Shown: piece after piece, positions 36,653 through 45,504 of the stretch | Layout: the number at the start of each line of letters is the position of its first letter | Numbering within the stretch: position 1 is the stretch's first letter | Assembly: GCF_026340095.1 (NCBI RefSeq) | Contig: NZ_JAPEPO010000001.1 | Location: 4,122,501-4,186,500 of the forward strand | Direction of reading: 5' to 3' | Length of the DNA stretch: 64,000 bases | From: Streptomyces sp. NBC_01446 | GTDB lineage: Bacteria; Actinomycetota; Actinomycetes; Streptomycetales; Streptomycetaceae | Notes under the pieces: generated by a model | Database searches by the model: none | Told to the model about the DNA's origin: nothing | What the model saw: only the letters and a program-made list of their open reading frames with translations | Program-made: the position numbers and the translations under genes

Positions 36653-37414
36653 TCAGCTGTTGGTACGACGGCGTCCCGCGAGCACGCCGAAGGCCACGCC
36701 GGCGGCGCCGACGACGATGCCGGCGATGCCGAGGGCGCGTGCGGTGGTGTCGCTGCCGGAAGAGCCGTCGGAGGAGCTGTCGGACGAGGACGCGGCCGTG
36801 GCCGCCTTGTCGTCACCCGACGTGGCGCTGTCGCCGGCCGCGGCGCCGCCGTGGTGGTCTTCGGTCGCGGCCGAGAGCTCCAGGGTGGGCGCCGGGTTCT
36901 CCGGCTCCTCCTGGCCCTTGGCCTGCGGCTCGATCCAGCGCACGACTTCCTTGTTGTCGTACGTCTGGATCGCCTTGAAGACGAGCTCGTCCGTGTCCTC
37001 GGGCAGCTGCCCGATGGAGAGCGGGAACTTCTGGAAGAAGCCGGGCTGGATGCCCTTGTCCTTGCCCGAGCCGTCGGCGGTCCAGGTGACCTGGGAGACG
37101 GCCTGGTCGATCTTCTCGCCGTGCATCTCCAGCGGCTTGTCGAGCTTCGACTTGGTGACCTTGGCGGTCCAGCCGGGGATGGGCTCGGGCATGACCGAGG
37201 CCAGCGGGTGGTCGGTCGGGAAGTTGACCTCGACCTTCGTGGTCGCGGCGTCGTCGCGCTCGTTCGGCACCTTGAAGTTCACGACGGCGTATCCGCCCTT
37301 GGCGGCGACGCCCTCCGGCTGCACGCTCACGTGCGCGAAGGCGGGGACGGAGAGCACCAGGACGGCGGACGCGGCGCCGGCGCCGACTACGGCGACGCGG
37401 GAAATCTTCTTCAT
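36653..37414 (-). CDS. YcnI-like (DUF1775) copper-associated exported protein
   Basis: A 253-residue protein with a signal peptide ending AFA, giving a mature N-terminal His (HVSVQPEG). In YcnI proteins that His forms a copper brace. The DUF1775 domain spans about 27-170 with VVNFKVPNERDD, VEVNFPTDHPL and PGWTAKVTKSK. After a Ser/Asp/Gly-rich linker containing EDHHGG, a C-terminal helix (about 225-245) and basic tail anchor it in the membrane. It is upstream of sco on the same strand and downstream of a His/Met-rich membrane protein. Confidence 0.92.
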   Translation of the reverse strand: MKKISRVAVVGAGAASAVLVLSVPAFAHVSVQPEGVAAKGGYAVVNFKVPNERDDAATTKVEVNFPTDHPLASVMPEPIPGWTAKVTKSKLDKPLEMHGEKIDQAVSQVTWTADGSGKDKGIQPGFFQKFPLSIGQLPEDTDELVFKAIQTYDNKEVVRWIEPQAKGQEEPENPAPTLELSAATEDHHGGAAAGDSATSGDDKAATAASSSDSSSDGSSGSDTTARALGIAGIVVGAAGVAFGVLAGRRRTNS

Positions 37415-37562
37415 GGCGGAAACCACTCCACTCGGGTTCAGCGGGATCAGGCGAACGGTGAGTGCGCGCACCGGCAAAGGGGCACGCGCGCGTGCCGCAC
37501 GACACCCCTCCGCACTGTGCGGGAACCCGTACAAGGGCCCCGCGTGGAGTACGTGTGTCGTG

Positions 37563-38369
37563 TCAGGCAGCGAGACGGAATGCGTCGCCCGTGGGCGGGC
37601 CGCGCCTGATCACCGAGTGCTGAAGTGCCGTCGTGCGCAGGGGCAGCGGCGCGAGGAGCTCGACGCGCACCACGTGGGGCGCGGCTTCGGAAGCCCCGGG
37701 CAGGCCCGCCCTGAGGGCGCGTACGAGAGCGAGAGCGGCGCGCAGGGAACGGACGAGCGCCCCCTGGGCGACTCCATGCGCCGAGTTCGCCGAAAGGCGG
37801 ACGAGCCGGCCGAGAGCGAGGTCCCCGTGGCGCAGCAGCCAGCCCGCGACGACCGCGGCGAGCAGGTGCCCGAGCAGCATCGGCAGGGACGGCAGCAGCG
37901 GCATGGAGGTGGCCGCTTCGGTGACTGCGTGGTGGTGCATGGCCGTTCCGGAACCGGGTTCGACGCCGGCGTCCGACAGGATCTTCTGCGCCTGCGCGGG
38001 GCTGATCGCCGCCATGCCCGTGCCGCACATGAGCCGGGCCGCGCGCTCCACGACCGAGGGTTCCTGGGCGGTCTGCGCCATCGTCACGGTGCCGTGCTGG
38101 CCCACTCCGAAGAGGGTGTGCAGACCGGTCTGACCGACCGCGAGAGCGGCGGCGATGCCCGGCAGAGAGCGCTCGCGCCCGGCGAGCGGCGCCGCGACGG
38201 CGAACACCGCGAGGAACCCGACGCCCAGCGTCCACAGGGGGACGGTGGCACACGAGGCGAGCACATGTCCGGCCGCGGACAACGCGACGCAGACCGCGGT
38301 GAACACCGCGGCCCTCAGCAGCCGGACATCCGTTCCGGTGCGCGCCTCGCGCTGGTGGGGGGCAGACAT
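37563..38369 (-). CDS. His/Met-containing membrane protein near the copper genes
   Basis: A 268-residue protein with about four hydrophobic helices (about 18-38, 45-62, 68-88 and 155-178). A region between helices has Met, Cys and His clusters (ARLMCGTGMAAI, GTAMHHHAV, LHTLFGVGQHG). The C-terminal third is basic and soluble. I do not recognise a family beyond membrane protein. Location 150 bp upstream of the YcnI-like gene, and residues suited to bind copper, suggest a role in copper handling; this is inference only. Confidence 0.75.
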   Translation of the reverse strand: MSAPHQREARTGTDVRLLRAAVFTAVCVALSAAGHVLASCATVPLWTLGVGFLAVFAVAAPLAGRERSLPGIAAALAVGQTGLHTLFGVGQHGTVTMAQTAQEPSVVERAARLMCGTGMAAISPAQAQKILSDAGVEPGSGTAMHHHAVTEAATSMPLLPSLPMLLGHLLAAVVAGWLLRHGDLALGRLVRLSANSAHGVAQGALVRSLRAALALVRALRAGLPGASEAAPHVVRVELLAPLPLRTTALQHSVIRRGPPTGDAFRLAA

Positions 38370-38585
38370 GGCGGGCTCATCATCGCACTGGGCTTACCCG
38401 CCTCATACGGCAGGTCCGCAAGGTCCGGAATCTTCCGTCCCGCCCCCTTGCGGCCGACTCCGTACACCGCCGCCACCGGTCCGCGCGTCCGCCGTATGGG
38501 CGGTATCACGCGAAGCACGCGATTGCACAGGGGTCGTTGCGGCAATACGTATCGGTATGTCGAGCCGTGGCCTGGAGGCTGGAGC

Positions 38586-39047
38586 ATGAGCATCTGGTGG
38601 TCTCTGCACCTGCGCCGTGAGGCCGCGAGCGTCCCGCTCGCCCGGCGCCTGCTGATCGACACCATGGAGACCGCGGGCGTGGACCCCGACATCTCGTACG
38701 ACCTGTCCGTCGCGCTCACCGAGGCGTGTGCCAACGCCGTCGAGCACGGCGGCGATCCGGACCCCGACGATCCTGCCGGCGCCTACCGGGTCACGGCCTA
38801 CCTCGAGGGCGAGACCTGTCGCATCGAGGTCGCCGACTCCGGTCCCGGCTTCCCGGCACTGCGCGGCCGCGGCACCACCCTGCTCAAGCCCGCCCCCGAC
38901 CACGCCGAGCACGGCCGCGGACTCTGTCTCATCCGGGAGCTCGCGGACCACGTCCACTTCGTCAACAGACCGGGCAGAGGCGGCGCGGTCGTCAGCTTCG
39001 ACAAGGTGCTCAAGTGGCGCGAGAACGCGCCCCTCGTCTCCGCCTGA
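38586..39047 (+). CDS. RsbW-like ATP-binding protein (anti-sigma/GHKL family)
   Basis: A 153-residue protein with the GHKL ATPase fold of RsbW-type anti-sigma factors. N-box is ALTEACANAVEHG, G1 is VADSGPGFP and G2 is HGRGLCLIRELAD. Such proteins bind sigma factors or anti-anti-sigma partners and phosphorylate the latter. The ATG at 38586 follows GGAGGCTGGAG. No partner gene is adjacent. A SpoIIE-type phosphatase (40753-42276) and a second RsbW-like gene (45505-46056) are nearby, which is typical of Streptomyces. Partner unknown. Confidence 0.88.
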   Translation: MSIWWSLHLRREAASVPLARRLLIDTMETAGVDPDISYDLSVALTEACANAVEHGGDPDPDDPAGAYRVTAYLEGETCRIEVADSGPGFPALRGRGTTLLKPAPDHAEHGRGLCLIRELADHVHFVNRPGRGGAVVSFDKVLKWRENAPLVSA

Positions 39048-39067
39048 CCCCCTCCGGACACGACAGC

Positions 39068-39096
39068 GGCCGGGCACCGTCCTGCCGTGCCCGGCC
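39068..39096. terminator. Bidirectional hairpin between convergent genes
   Basis: A 10-bp stem GGCCGGGCAC/GTGCCCGGCC with a 9-nt loop lies 20 bp after the anti-sigma gene stop and 32 bp after the pepP stop on the other strand. Confidence 0.8.
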
Positions 39097-39128
39097 ACTT
39101 CGCAGACGCGTCTCTACGCGCGCGTGCT

Positions 39129-40598
39129 TCAGCCCTTGAGCTGAGCCATCCACGCCTCGACCTCGTCCGAACGGCGCGGCAGACCGGCGGAGAGGTTCCG
39201 GTTGCCGTCCTCGGTCACGAGAATGTCGTCCTCGATCCGGACACCGATGCCGCGGTACTCCTCCGGCACGGTCAGGTCGTCGGCCTGGAAGTACAGACCG
39301 GGCTCGACGGTCAGGCACATGCCGGGCTCCAGCGTGCCGTCCACGTACGTCTCCGTGCGCGCGACGGCGCAGTCGTGGACGTCGAGGCCGAGCATGTGAC
39401 CGGTGCCGTGCAGCGTCCAGCGGCGCTGGAGGCCGAGCTCCAGGACGCGCTCGACCGGGCCCTCGACGAGGCCCCACTCGACGAGCTTCTCGGCGAGCAC
39501 GCGCTGCGCGGCGTCGTGGAAGTCGCGGTACTTGGCACCCGGCTTCACGGCCGCGATACCGGCCTCCTGGGCCTCGTACACGGCGTCGTAGATCTTCTTC
39601 TGGAGCTCGGTGTAGCGGCCGTTGACCGGCAGCGTGCGCGTGATGTCGGCGGTGTAGAGGCTGTGCGTCTCCACGCCCGCGTCCAGGAGGAGCAGGTCGC
39701 CGGAGCGGACCGGGCCGTCGTTGCGCACCCAGTGCAGGGTGCAGGCGTGCGGGCCGGAGGCGCAGATCGAGCCGTAGCCGATGTCGTTGCCCTCGACGCG
39801 GGCGCGCAGGAAGAACGTGCCCTCGATGTAGCGCTCGCTGGTGGCCTCGGCCTTGTCGAGGACCTTCACGACGTCCTCGAAGCCGCGGACCGTCGAGTCG
39901 ACGGCCTTCTGCAGCTCGCCGACCTCGAAGGCGTCCTTCACGAGGCGGGCCTCGGAGAGGAAGACGCGCAGCTCTTCGTCGTGCTCGCGGGTGACCTTGT
40001 CGGCGAGGGCGGCCTCGATGCCGGCGTCGTGGCCGCGCACCACGCGGACCGGGCCGGTGGCCTCGGCCAGCTTGCCGGCGAGCTCGCGCACGTCGGAGGC
40101 GGGGATGCCGTACACCTGCTCGGCCTCGGTGAGGGAGTGGCGGCGGCCGACCCACAGCTCGCCCTGGCCGTCGAGCCAGAACTCGCCGTTCTCGCGGTCG
40201 GAGCGCGGCAGCAGGTAGATCGTCGCGTTGTGCCCGGTGGCCGTCGGCTCGAGGACGAGGACGCCGTCCTCCGTCTGGTTGCCGGTCAGGTACGCGTACT
40301 CGGTCGAGGCGCGGAAGGCGTACTCGGTGTCGTTCGAGCGGGTCTTGAGGTTGCCCGCGGGGACGACGATGCGCTCACCGGGGAAGCGCGCGGAGAGGGC
40401 GGCTCGACGGGCGGCGGTCTCGGACGCCTGCGCGATCGGCTCGAGGCCGTGCAGCTCCGTGTCGGCCCAGCCGGACTTCATGCTCTCGGCGAGCTCGTCG
40501 GACACGCCCGGGTACAGGCCGTTCTTGCGCTGCTTGATCGGCTCGTCGCTCTCGGTCTGAGAGATCTCCGGGTTCTCCGGGATGAGCTCCTCCGACAC
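39129..40598 (-). CDS. pepP: Xaa-Pro aminopeptidase (aminopeptidase P)
   Basis: An M24B metallopeptidase that removes an N-terminal residue preceding proline. The 489-residue length includes the N-terminal AMP_N domain (about 55-195) and the pita-bread domain. Metal ligands are in LLLDAGVETHSLYTADITRT (two Asp), LHGTGHMLGLDVHD (His), CLTVEPGLYF (Glu) and GVRIEDDILVT (Glu). The GTG at 40598 follows TAGGAGG at good spacing. A peptide-recycling role is likely. Confidence 0.95.
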   Translation of the reverse strand: MSEELIPENPEISQTESDEPIKQRKNGLYPGVSDELAESMKSGWADTELHGLEPIAQASETAARRAALSARFPGERIVVPAGNLKTRSNDTEYAFRASTEYAYLTGNQTEDGVLVLEPTATGHNATIYLLPRSDRENGEFWLDGQGELWVGRRHSLTEAEQVYGIPASDVRELAGKLAEATGPVRVVRGHDAGIEAALADKVTREHDEELRVFLSEARLVKDAFEVGELQKAVDSTVRGFEDVVKVLDKAEATSERYIEGTFFLRARVEGNDIGYGSICASGPHACTLHWVRNDGPVRSGDLLLLDAGVETHSLYTADITRTLPVNGRYTELQKKIYDAVYEAQEAGIAAVKPGAKYRDFHDAAQRVLAEKLVEWGLVEGPVERVLELGLQRRWTLHGTGHMLGLDVHDCAVARTETYVDGTLEPGMCLTVEPGLYFQADDLTVPEEYRGIGVRIEDDILVTEDGNRNLSAGLPRRSDEVEAWMAQLKG

Positions 40599-40752
40599 GT
40601 CTTCCTCCTAGATACGGCCCTGGGAACGGCCAAGGGTGCGGCCTGGGTACAACGGTGGACCCTCTCCATCGTACGGTCGCACGGAAGGGGGCCCAGGGCC
40701 GGAAGACCTGTTACATCGGGGGCTACGGGGCGTACCGCCCCGGTCACCGGAA

Positions 40753-42276
40753 TCACTCGAAGCGCGCGGCGAGCAGCACGACGTCCTCGTCACTGTCGGC
40801 GGCGTCGAGCCCGTCCGGCAGGACGGTGTGCAGGACGTGGTCGGCGATCGCGCCGGGGTCGTTGCGGATGGTGCGCGGGACGCCGGCGGCCGCCGCGTGC
40901 AGGCGGGCGAAGGCGCGGTCCATCGGGTCACCGGAGCGGTGCAGCAGGCCGTCCGTGTAGATCAGTACGGTCTCGCCGGGCTCGGGGCTGAACTCGACGC
41001 TCGGCGCCTCCCAGCAGGCCAGCATGCCGAGCGGCGCGGACAGCGACGTCTCCACGAATTCGGTGCGTCTCTCGCCGATCACCAGCGGCGGGCTGTGCCC
41101 GGCCCCGGCCAGGACGATCTTGCGCAGGGCGGGCTCGCAGTACGCGAAGAGGGCGGTGGCGCTGCGCGCGGGCTCGGTCAGCCGGAGCAGCAGCTCCAGA
41201 TCGGACAGGACGGCGACGGGGTCCTCGCCCTCCATCACCGCGTACGCCCGCAGGCTGGCCCTGAGCCGGCCCATCGCGGCGACGGCACTCGCCCCGGAGC
41301 CGGTGACGGACCCGACGGTGAGGCCGAGCGCGCCCTCGGGCAGCGGCAGCGCGTCGTACCAGTCGCCGCCGCCTCGCGGGCCCGTGCGGTGCCGGGCGGC
41401 GAGCTGGACGCCCGCGACCCGCGGGAGCCGCGGCGGCAGCAACTCCTCCGCGATGGTGCGGGACTTGGTGCGCGCCCGCTCCAGTTCGAGCAGGCGCGCG
41501 AGGTGTTCGGTGGCGTAGCGCGTGTACAGACCGACCAGATGGCGCTGGCGTTCGACGGGCTCGGCGGGCTCGTCGTAGAGCCACACCGCGGCGCCGAGCC
41601 GGCCCGCCGCCTCCGTCGCGAGGGGCAGCGCGAAGCTCGCCGCGTAGCCGAGCCGGGCGGCGACCTCGCGGTGACGCGGGTCGAGCCCGTCCTCGGACAG
41701 CAGATCCGCGTGCACCTCGGGCTCGCCGGTCCTGTCCGTGCGGTCGAGGATCCTTCCGTACGAGGTCGCGCCGCGCGGCACCGTCTCGATGTGGCCGAGG
41801 TCGGCGCGGGCGAGGCCGAGCCCCACGGTGGTGTCGGGGCCCAGGCCGTCGGCGGGTTCCAGGACGACGAGTCCGCGGCGCGCGCCGACGAGTGCGGCAC
41901 CGGCGCGGAGCACCTCGTGCAGGGCGTCGTCCATGAAGGCCGTCCTGGCCAGGCGCTCGGTGAGTTCGTGCAGCGTGGTGAGGTCGGAGACCCAGCCGGC
42001 GAGCCGGTCCTGGATCAGCGTTCCGGGGGCTCCGGGCGCTCCGGGCGCTCCGGGGGAGGAAGAGGGCGCGGGCGCGGGTGACGCGGGCGCGACAGTGTGT
42101 GCCGGTGGGGGAACCGTTGAATCGATTCCAGCCACTTTCGGAAAGTGCGGGGCTGTCATGGTGTCCGGCTTTCCGACCGGTGCGTATTGCTCAATAGCAT
42201 CGCAAACCCCCATGTGATTCTGCGCCGCCAGCAGTGCCTCCACATCTACACGCACTGATGAGGGGATGTCCAGCAT
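40753..42276 (-). CDS. SpoIIE/PP2C-family phosphatase with GAF domain
   Basis: A 507-residue protein. Residues about 90-265 form a GAF sensor domain; about 290-505 form a SpoIIE-type PP2C phosphatase with GDWYDALPL, DLELLLRL, LAGAGHSPPL, LLIYTDGL-like (TVLIYTDGLLHR) and DEDVVLLAAR, which supply the metal-binding Asp residues. These enzymes dephosphorylate STAS anti-anti-sigma factors, opposing RsbW-like kinases. Residues about 58-86 are Ala/Pro/Gly-rich, encoded by a 9-bp repeat. It is monocistronic and divergent from the PrimPol-like gene. Confidence 0.92.
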   Translation of the reverse strand: MLDIPSSVRVDVEALLAAQNHMGVCDAIEQYAPVGKPDTMTAPHFPKVAGIDSTVPPPAHTVAPASPAPAPSSSPGAPGAPGAPGTLIQDRLAGWVSDLTTLHELTERLARTAFMDDALHEVLRAGAALVGARRGLVVLEPADGLGPDTTVGLGLARADLGHIETVPRGATSYGRILDRTDRTGEPEVHADLLSEDGLDPRHREVAARLGYAASFALPLATEAAGRLGAAVWLYDEPAEPVERQRHLVGLYTRYATEHLARLLELERARTKSRTIAEELLPPRLPRVAGVQLAARHRTGPRGGGDWYDALPLPEGALGLTVGSVTGSGASAVAAMGRLRASLRAYAVMEGEDPVAVLSDLELLLRLTEPARSATALFAYCEPALRKIVLAGAGHSPPLVIGERRTEFVETSLSAPLGMLACWEAPSVEFSPEPGETVLIYTDGLLHRSGDPMDRAFARLHAAAAGVPRTIRNDPGAIADHVLHTVLPDGLDAADSDEDVVLLAARFE

Positions 42277-42734
42277 TGTCCTGCTGGGATTCCTGGTGTC
42301 CAGGAGGCCCGTGCGGCATTAGTGATCTCTGATCGAACTTGGCCAAAAAGTGCCTCGGGTAAGGGCATATTGCGGTCGACTGGCATTGTTCGACAGAGCG
42401 TCACAGCGGTCGTGATGGGTACGTACTCGGAGAAGGCCAGGGGCAGTTGGGATCGACCCGGAACCTGGCGACGGACCCGGGCGTCTTAACCACCGACGAC
42501 CGTGCCCCATCCTCCCGTGGCGGAGACGGCGAGTAACACGCGCGACGGCAAACGCCAGGCGCCGCCACCCCACGCCAGGCTTTTCAAGTACGCGGCCGGC
42601 GCTCGGACAATAGGGGTTCCCCCTGCTCAAGGCTGGGGTGCGGCGCTCCCCGTACGTACGCTCAGTGAAGTGATCGACACATGGTGTGATGGCCCACAGC
42701 GTTCTCTTCGGTCTACGGAAAGGAACGAGCGCTC
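42277..42734. other. Divergent promoter region, PP2C/PrimPol-like genes
   Basis: About 460 bp with no coding frame that I can support. It must contain both divergent promoters. AAAGGAACGAG (42719-42729) is the ribosome site of the plus-strand gene. I see no recognised operator. Confidence 0.6.
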
Positions 42735-43430
42735 ATGCGCGAGATCCTCGGAAGGCGACGCAGGCTCCTGTCCAGGCGAAACAACGGGAAGTCTGATCAG
42801 TTCAGCGCGGCCCTGACCTTCGCGACCGCATGGCAGTGGCCCGTGCTCCCGGGTGTGGGGCTCGTAGGGGCGGGGCGCCGTGACGGCGTCAGCTGCGCCT
42901 GCCCCGACCCGGAGTGCACGGTGCCCGGCGCGCACCCCTTCGACCCGGGGCTGCTCGCCGCGACCACGGACGAGCGCATGATCCGCTGGTGGTGGACCAA
43001 CCGTCCGGCCGCGCCGATCGTGCTGGCCACGGGGGCCGGTGCGGGCGCGAGCGGCGGCCGCGCCCCCTGCGCGGTCAGCCTCCCCTCGGTCGCCGGTGCC
43101 CGCGCCCTCAAGGCGCTCGACCGTACGGACATCAGGCTCGGCCCGGTCGTGGCCACGAGGGATCGTCTCTTCATCCTCGTGGCGCCCTACTCCATGGAGC
43201 AGCTGGGCGAGCTCCTCTACGCCCAGGACTGGGTGCCGGGGTCCCTGCGCTTCCACGGCGAGGGCGGCTATCTGGCACTGCCTCCGTCCGACACCGGCCT
43301 CGGCCAGGTCCGGTGGGAGCGCGCCCCGCTGCCCGGCTCCGCGGCACCCTGGGTGCCCGATGTGGAGGCCGTGGTGGACGCGGTGGTGGATGCCCTCACT
43401 CGTACGGGTGTGAGCGCGCCCGAGTTGTAG
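42735..43430 (+). CDS. Degenerate PrimPol-like protein
   Basis: The 231-residue product aligns with the bifunctional primase/polymerase at 48945-49829. Both share C-x3-C with a following G-x-H/HG region (ACPDPECTVPGAHP), ATTDERMIRWWW against ATTDPRRIRDLF, and the final GEGGYLALPPS against GAGGYLVGPGS. All catalytic positions are changed: VSLPS replaces VDLDT (Asp to Ser115 and Pro117), the sugar-gate His is replaced by Leu145, and the third Asp by Arg172. It is therefore unlikely to polymerise and may bind DNA or a nucleotide. The ATG at 42735 follows AAAGGAACGAGCGCTC. Confidence 0.78.
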   Translation: MREILGRRRRLLSRRNNGKSDQFSAALTFATAWQWPVLPGVGLVGAGRRDGVSCACPDPECTVPGAHPFDPGLLAATTDERMIRWWWTNRPAAPIVLATGAGAGASGGRAPCAVSLPSVAGARALKALDRTDIRLGPVVATRDRLFILVAPYSMEQLGELLYAQDWVPGSLRFHGEGGYLALPPSDTGLGQVRWERAPLPGSAAPWVPDVEAVVDAVVDALTRTGVSAPEL

Positions 43431-43485
43431 GGGAATTGGGCGCGCGGCGAGGGGTGCGAAGGGGCGGCGCCGATATCTTCGGCGC

Positions 43486-44208
43486 ATGCCCTCCTTCCCC
43501 AGGCTCTCGACCAGCCTCGAGCAGGGGAGACCCCATTCGCGCCTCCGCCTGCTCGGTCTTCTCGCGGTCGTGGTCCTGACCGTTCTCCTCCCGCTGGCGG
43601 GCGCGTCCGCGGGCCCCGTCGGCGACACCGCCGCAGAGGACAACCTCAACTCCGGCGAACTGGCCACCGGCAACGCCGGCAGCACGAGCAGCGCCGACAA
43701 GGTCGATGACAAACCGGGCGCAGGTACGAGCGACCCGGCGGCTGCCGCGGCGTCGGATACGGCAGCAGCGGATACGTCGGCGTCGGACACGGCCGGCGAG
43801 GCGCGCCGGTCTCACGAGCGACCGCCGGGCACCTCCCTCCTCGCCGCCGGTCTCGGGATCGCCACGAAAGCTCGGTGTGGACCCGAACTCGCCTCTCCCG
43901 ACGGCATCGAGGCGCAGACCTGCGTACTGACCCAGGGGCGGGACACATGGGCGAGGACCTACTACCGGAACGCGACAGGGGGGCCGCTGAGTTCCGTGCT
44001 GACCCTGATGGCGCCAGGAGGCCGCACCGTACAGATGCACTGTGCGGTGGGTGCTCAGGACGAACCGGGGACGTGTGACACGCCGCGGGAGCGCACTTCG
44101 GGTGAGGCGGGCGACTACTCGGCGGTGGCGGAGTTCGCGGGAGCCGGGGACGCGGGGCCGCTGCTGCTCAGGTCGGGAAGCAACGCGCCGACGTCGGCCG
44201 GACGCTGA
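43486..44208 (+). CDS. Secreted protein of unknown function
   Basis: A 240-residue protein with a signal peptide (hydrophobic core LLGLLAVVVLTVLLPLAGASA), a long Ala/Asp/Ser/Thr-rich linker (about 45-110) and a small C-terminal domain of about 100 residues. That domain has four Cys (ARCGPEL, QTCVLTQG, MHCAVG, GTCDTPRE) that could form two disulfides. TATCTT lies six bases before the ATG and there is no ribosome site, so it may be leaderless. Family not recognised. Confidence 0.75.
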   Translation: MPSFPRLSTSLEQGRPHSRLRLLGLLAVVVLTVLLPLAGASAGPVGDTAAEDNLNSGELATGNAGSTSSADKVDDKPGAGTSDPAAAAASDTAAADTSASDTAGEARRSHERPPGTSLLAAGLGIATKARCGPELASPDGIEAQTCVLTQGRDTWARTYYRNATGGPLSSVLTLMAPGGRTVQMHCAVGAQDEPGTCDTPRERTSGEAGDYSAVAEFAGAGDAGPLLLRSGSNAPTSAGR

Positions 44209-44265
44209 GCGGGCGGAACGATTTCCCGGGCGCAGGCCCACGGGGAAGTCCCGGAAAAACAAGGA

Positions 44266-44303
44266 CCCGGTTGCTGGCGACGGGGGATGCACCAGCAACC
44301 GGG
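44266..44303. terminator. Hairpin terminator between convergent genes
   Basis: A 12-bp perfect stem CCCGGTTGCTGG/CCAGCAACCGGG with a 14-nt loop. On the minus strand it is followed by TCCTTGTTTTTCC, so it is a good intrinsic terminator for the SEC-C gene. Confidence 0.88.
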
Positions 44304-44437
44304 CTACTCGAACGGTAACAAGAGATCGGCCGTTAGCAAATTCGATCTCGGCTATTCGTATGCGGATTTACCTGCCGCTACGGGGAGTTGTGACCGGAGT
44401 CACCCGTTCTGAGGGCTCCCTGTGGCTGACCGGTCGG

Positions 44438-45400
44438 TCAGCTGAGCGTCACCTGTCGATTGGTGAGGCCGCCGCGCGCCCTGCGCTCCTCGACGGTCAG
44501 CGGCGCCTCGGAGTCGAGGGCCGCGGCGAGCCGCTCGGCGAACTCGGCCGCCGGCTTCTCGACATCCTCGGCGCTCACCCCGGTGGGCAGGTCCCAGACG
44601 GGAACGGTCAGACCGTGCGCGCGGAACGAGCCGACCAGGCGCGTGCCCTCGCCGAGCGAGGACATGCCGGCCGCGTGCAGCCGGGAGAGCGCGTCGAGCA
44701 GCCGCTCCTCGGGGTGCGGCATGACCCAGCGCAGGTGGTTCTTGTCGGGGGTCTCGCACCAGTACGCGCCGTCGACACCGGACAGCTTCACGGTCGGGAT
44801 GGCGGCCGCGTTGGCCCGCTCCAGGGAGGCGGCGACCTCCGGGCTCGCGTTCTCCGAGTCGGGAATCCAGAACTCGAATCCCGTGTGCACGACCGGCTCG
44901 AAGGCGGCCGCGGGGTCGAGTAGGTCCTGCAGCCGCGGGCCTTCGGCGGGTGCGCGGCGCGCCTGCACCGGCGTACCGGGCTCGGCGGTGAGCGCGCGCT
45001 GAAGGGTGTCGGCGAGGTCACGGCTCAGGTCGCCCGACGAGGTGTCGTTCTGCAGGCCGAGCAAAACCGAGCCGTCGTCGCGGCGCAGTGCGGGCCAGGC
45101 CATCGGAAGCACCGTCGCGAGGGTCACGGACGGAACGCCGTCCGGCAGGCTCTCCTTGAGGGTGAGCCGCACCGTCGCGGCGGGCACCAACTCGCGCAGC
45201 GCGATCCAGTCACCCTCTCCCGCGAGGCCCTCGAACGGGCGCTGCACCAGCTCGGTCACCGCGTGCGCGGCGGCACGGCCGTGGCAGGCCTTGTACCGGC
45301 GGCCGCTCCCGCAGGGGCAGGGTTCACGGGCGCCGACGACCGGGATCTCCCCGTTGCTGACGTGCGACTTGCCCTTGGTCTGGGGGCGCTTCTTGGCCAT
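44438..45400 (-). CDS. SEC-C motif protein (DUF5926-like)
   Basis: A 320-residue protein with an N-terminal basic stretch and a SEC-C zinc motif PCPCGSGRRYKACHG (about residues 28-42; three Cys and one His), as found at the C-terminus of SecA. The remainder, about 250 residues, resembles the actinobacterial DUF5926 group, with no catalytic motif I recognise. SEC-C motifs bind zinc and often contact ribosomes or nucleic acids, so a translation- or secretion-related role is possible. It is flanked by the 44266 terminator. Confidence 0.83.
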   Translation of the reverse strand: MAKKRPQTKGKSHVSNGEIPVVGAREPCPCGSGRRYKACHGRAAAHAVTELVQRPFEGLAGEGDWIALRELVPAATVRLTLKESLPDGVPSVTLATVLPMAWPALRRDDGSVLLGLQNDTSSGDLSRDLADTLQRALTAEPGTPVQARRAPAEGPRLQDLLDPAAAFEPVVHTGFEFWIPDSENASPEVAASLERANAAAIPTVKLSGVDGAYWCETPDKNHLRWVMPHPEERLLDALSRLHAAGMSSLGEGTRLVGSFRAHGLTVPVWDLPTGVSAEDVEKPAAEFAERLAAALDSEAPLTVEERRARGGLTNRQVTLS

Positions 45401-45504
45401 CTTGGGTGTCTCCCGGTTACGGCTCTCGTACGTACGGGCGCGAGCCTAGCCCCTCGTACGGCCGGGGGCGGGGATCAGGCCGGGTCGCCGGGCCGGAGCG
45501 GGTT

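Noticed and set aside
38233..38241. DnaA box-like GCGTCCACA
   Set aside because: Two mismatches, isolated, inside a coding sequence.
40727..40741. GGGGCG-TAC-CGCCCC hairpin after the PP2C gene
   Set aside because: Short stem with a three-base loop, common by chance in this GC content; may contribute to termination but not supported alone.
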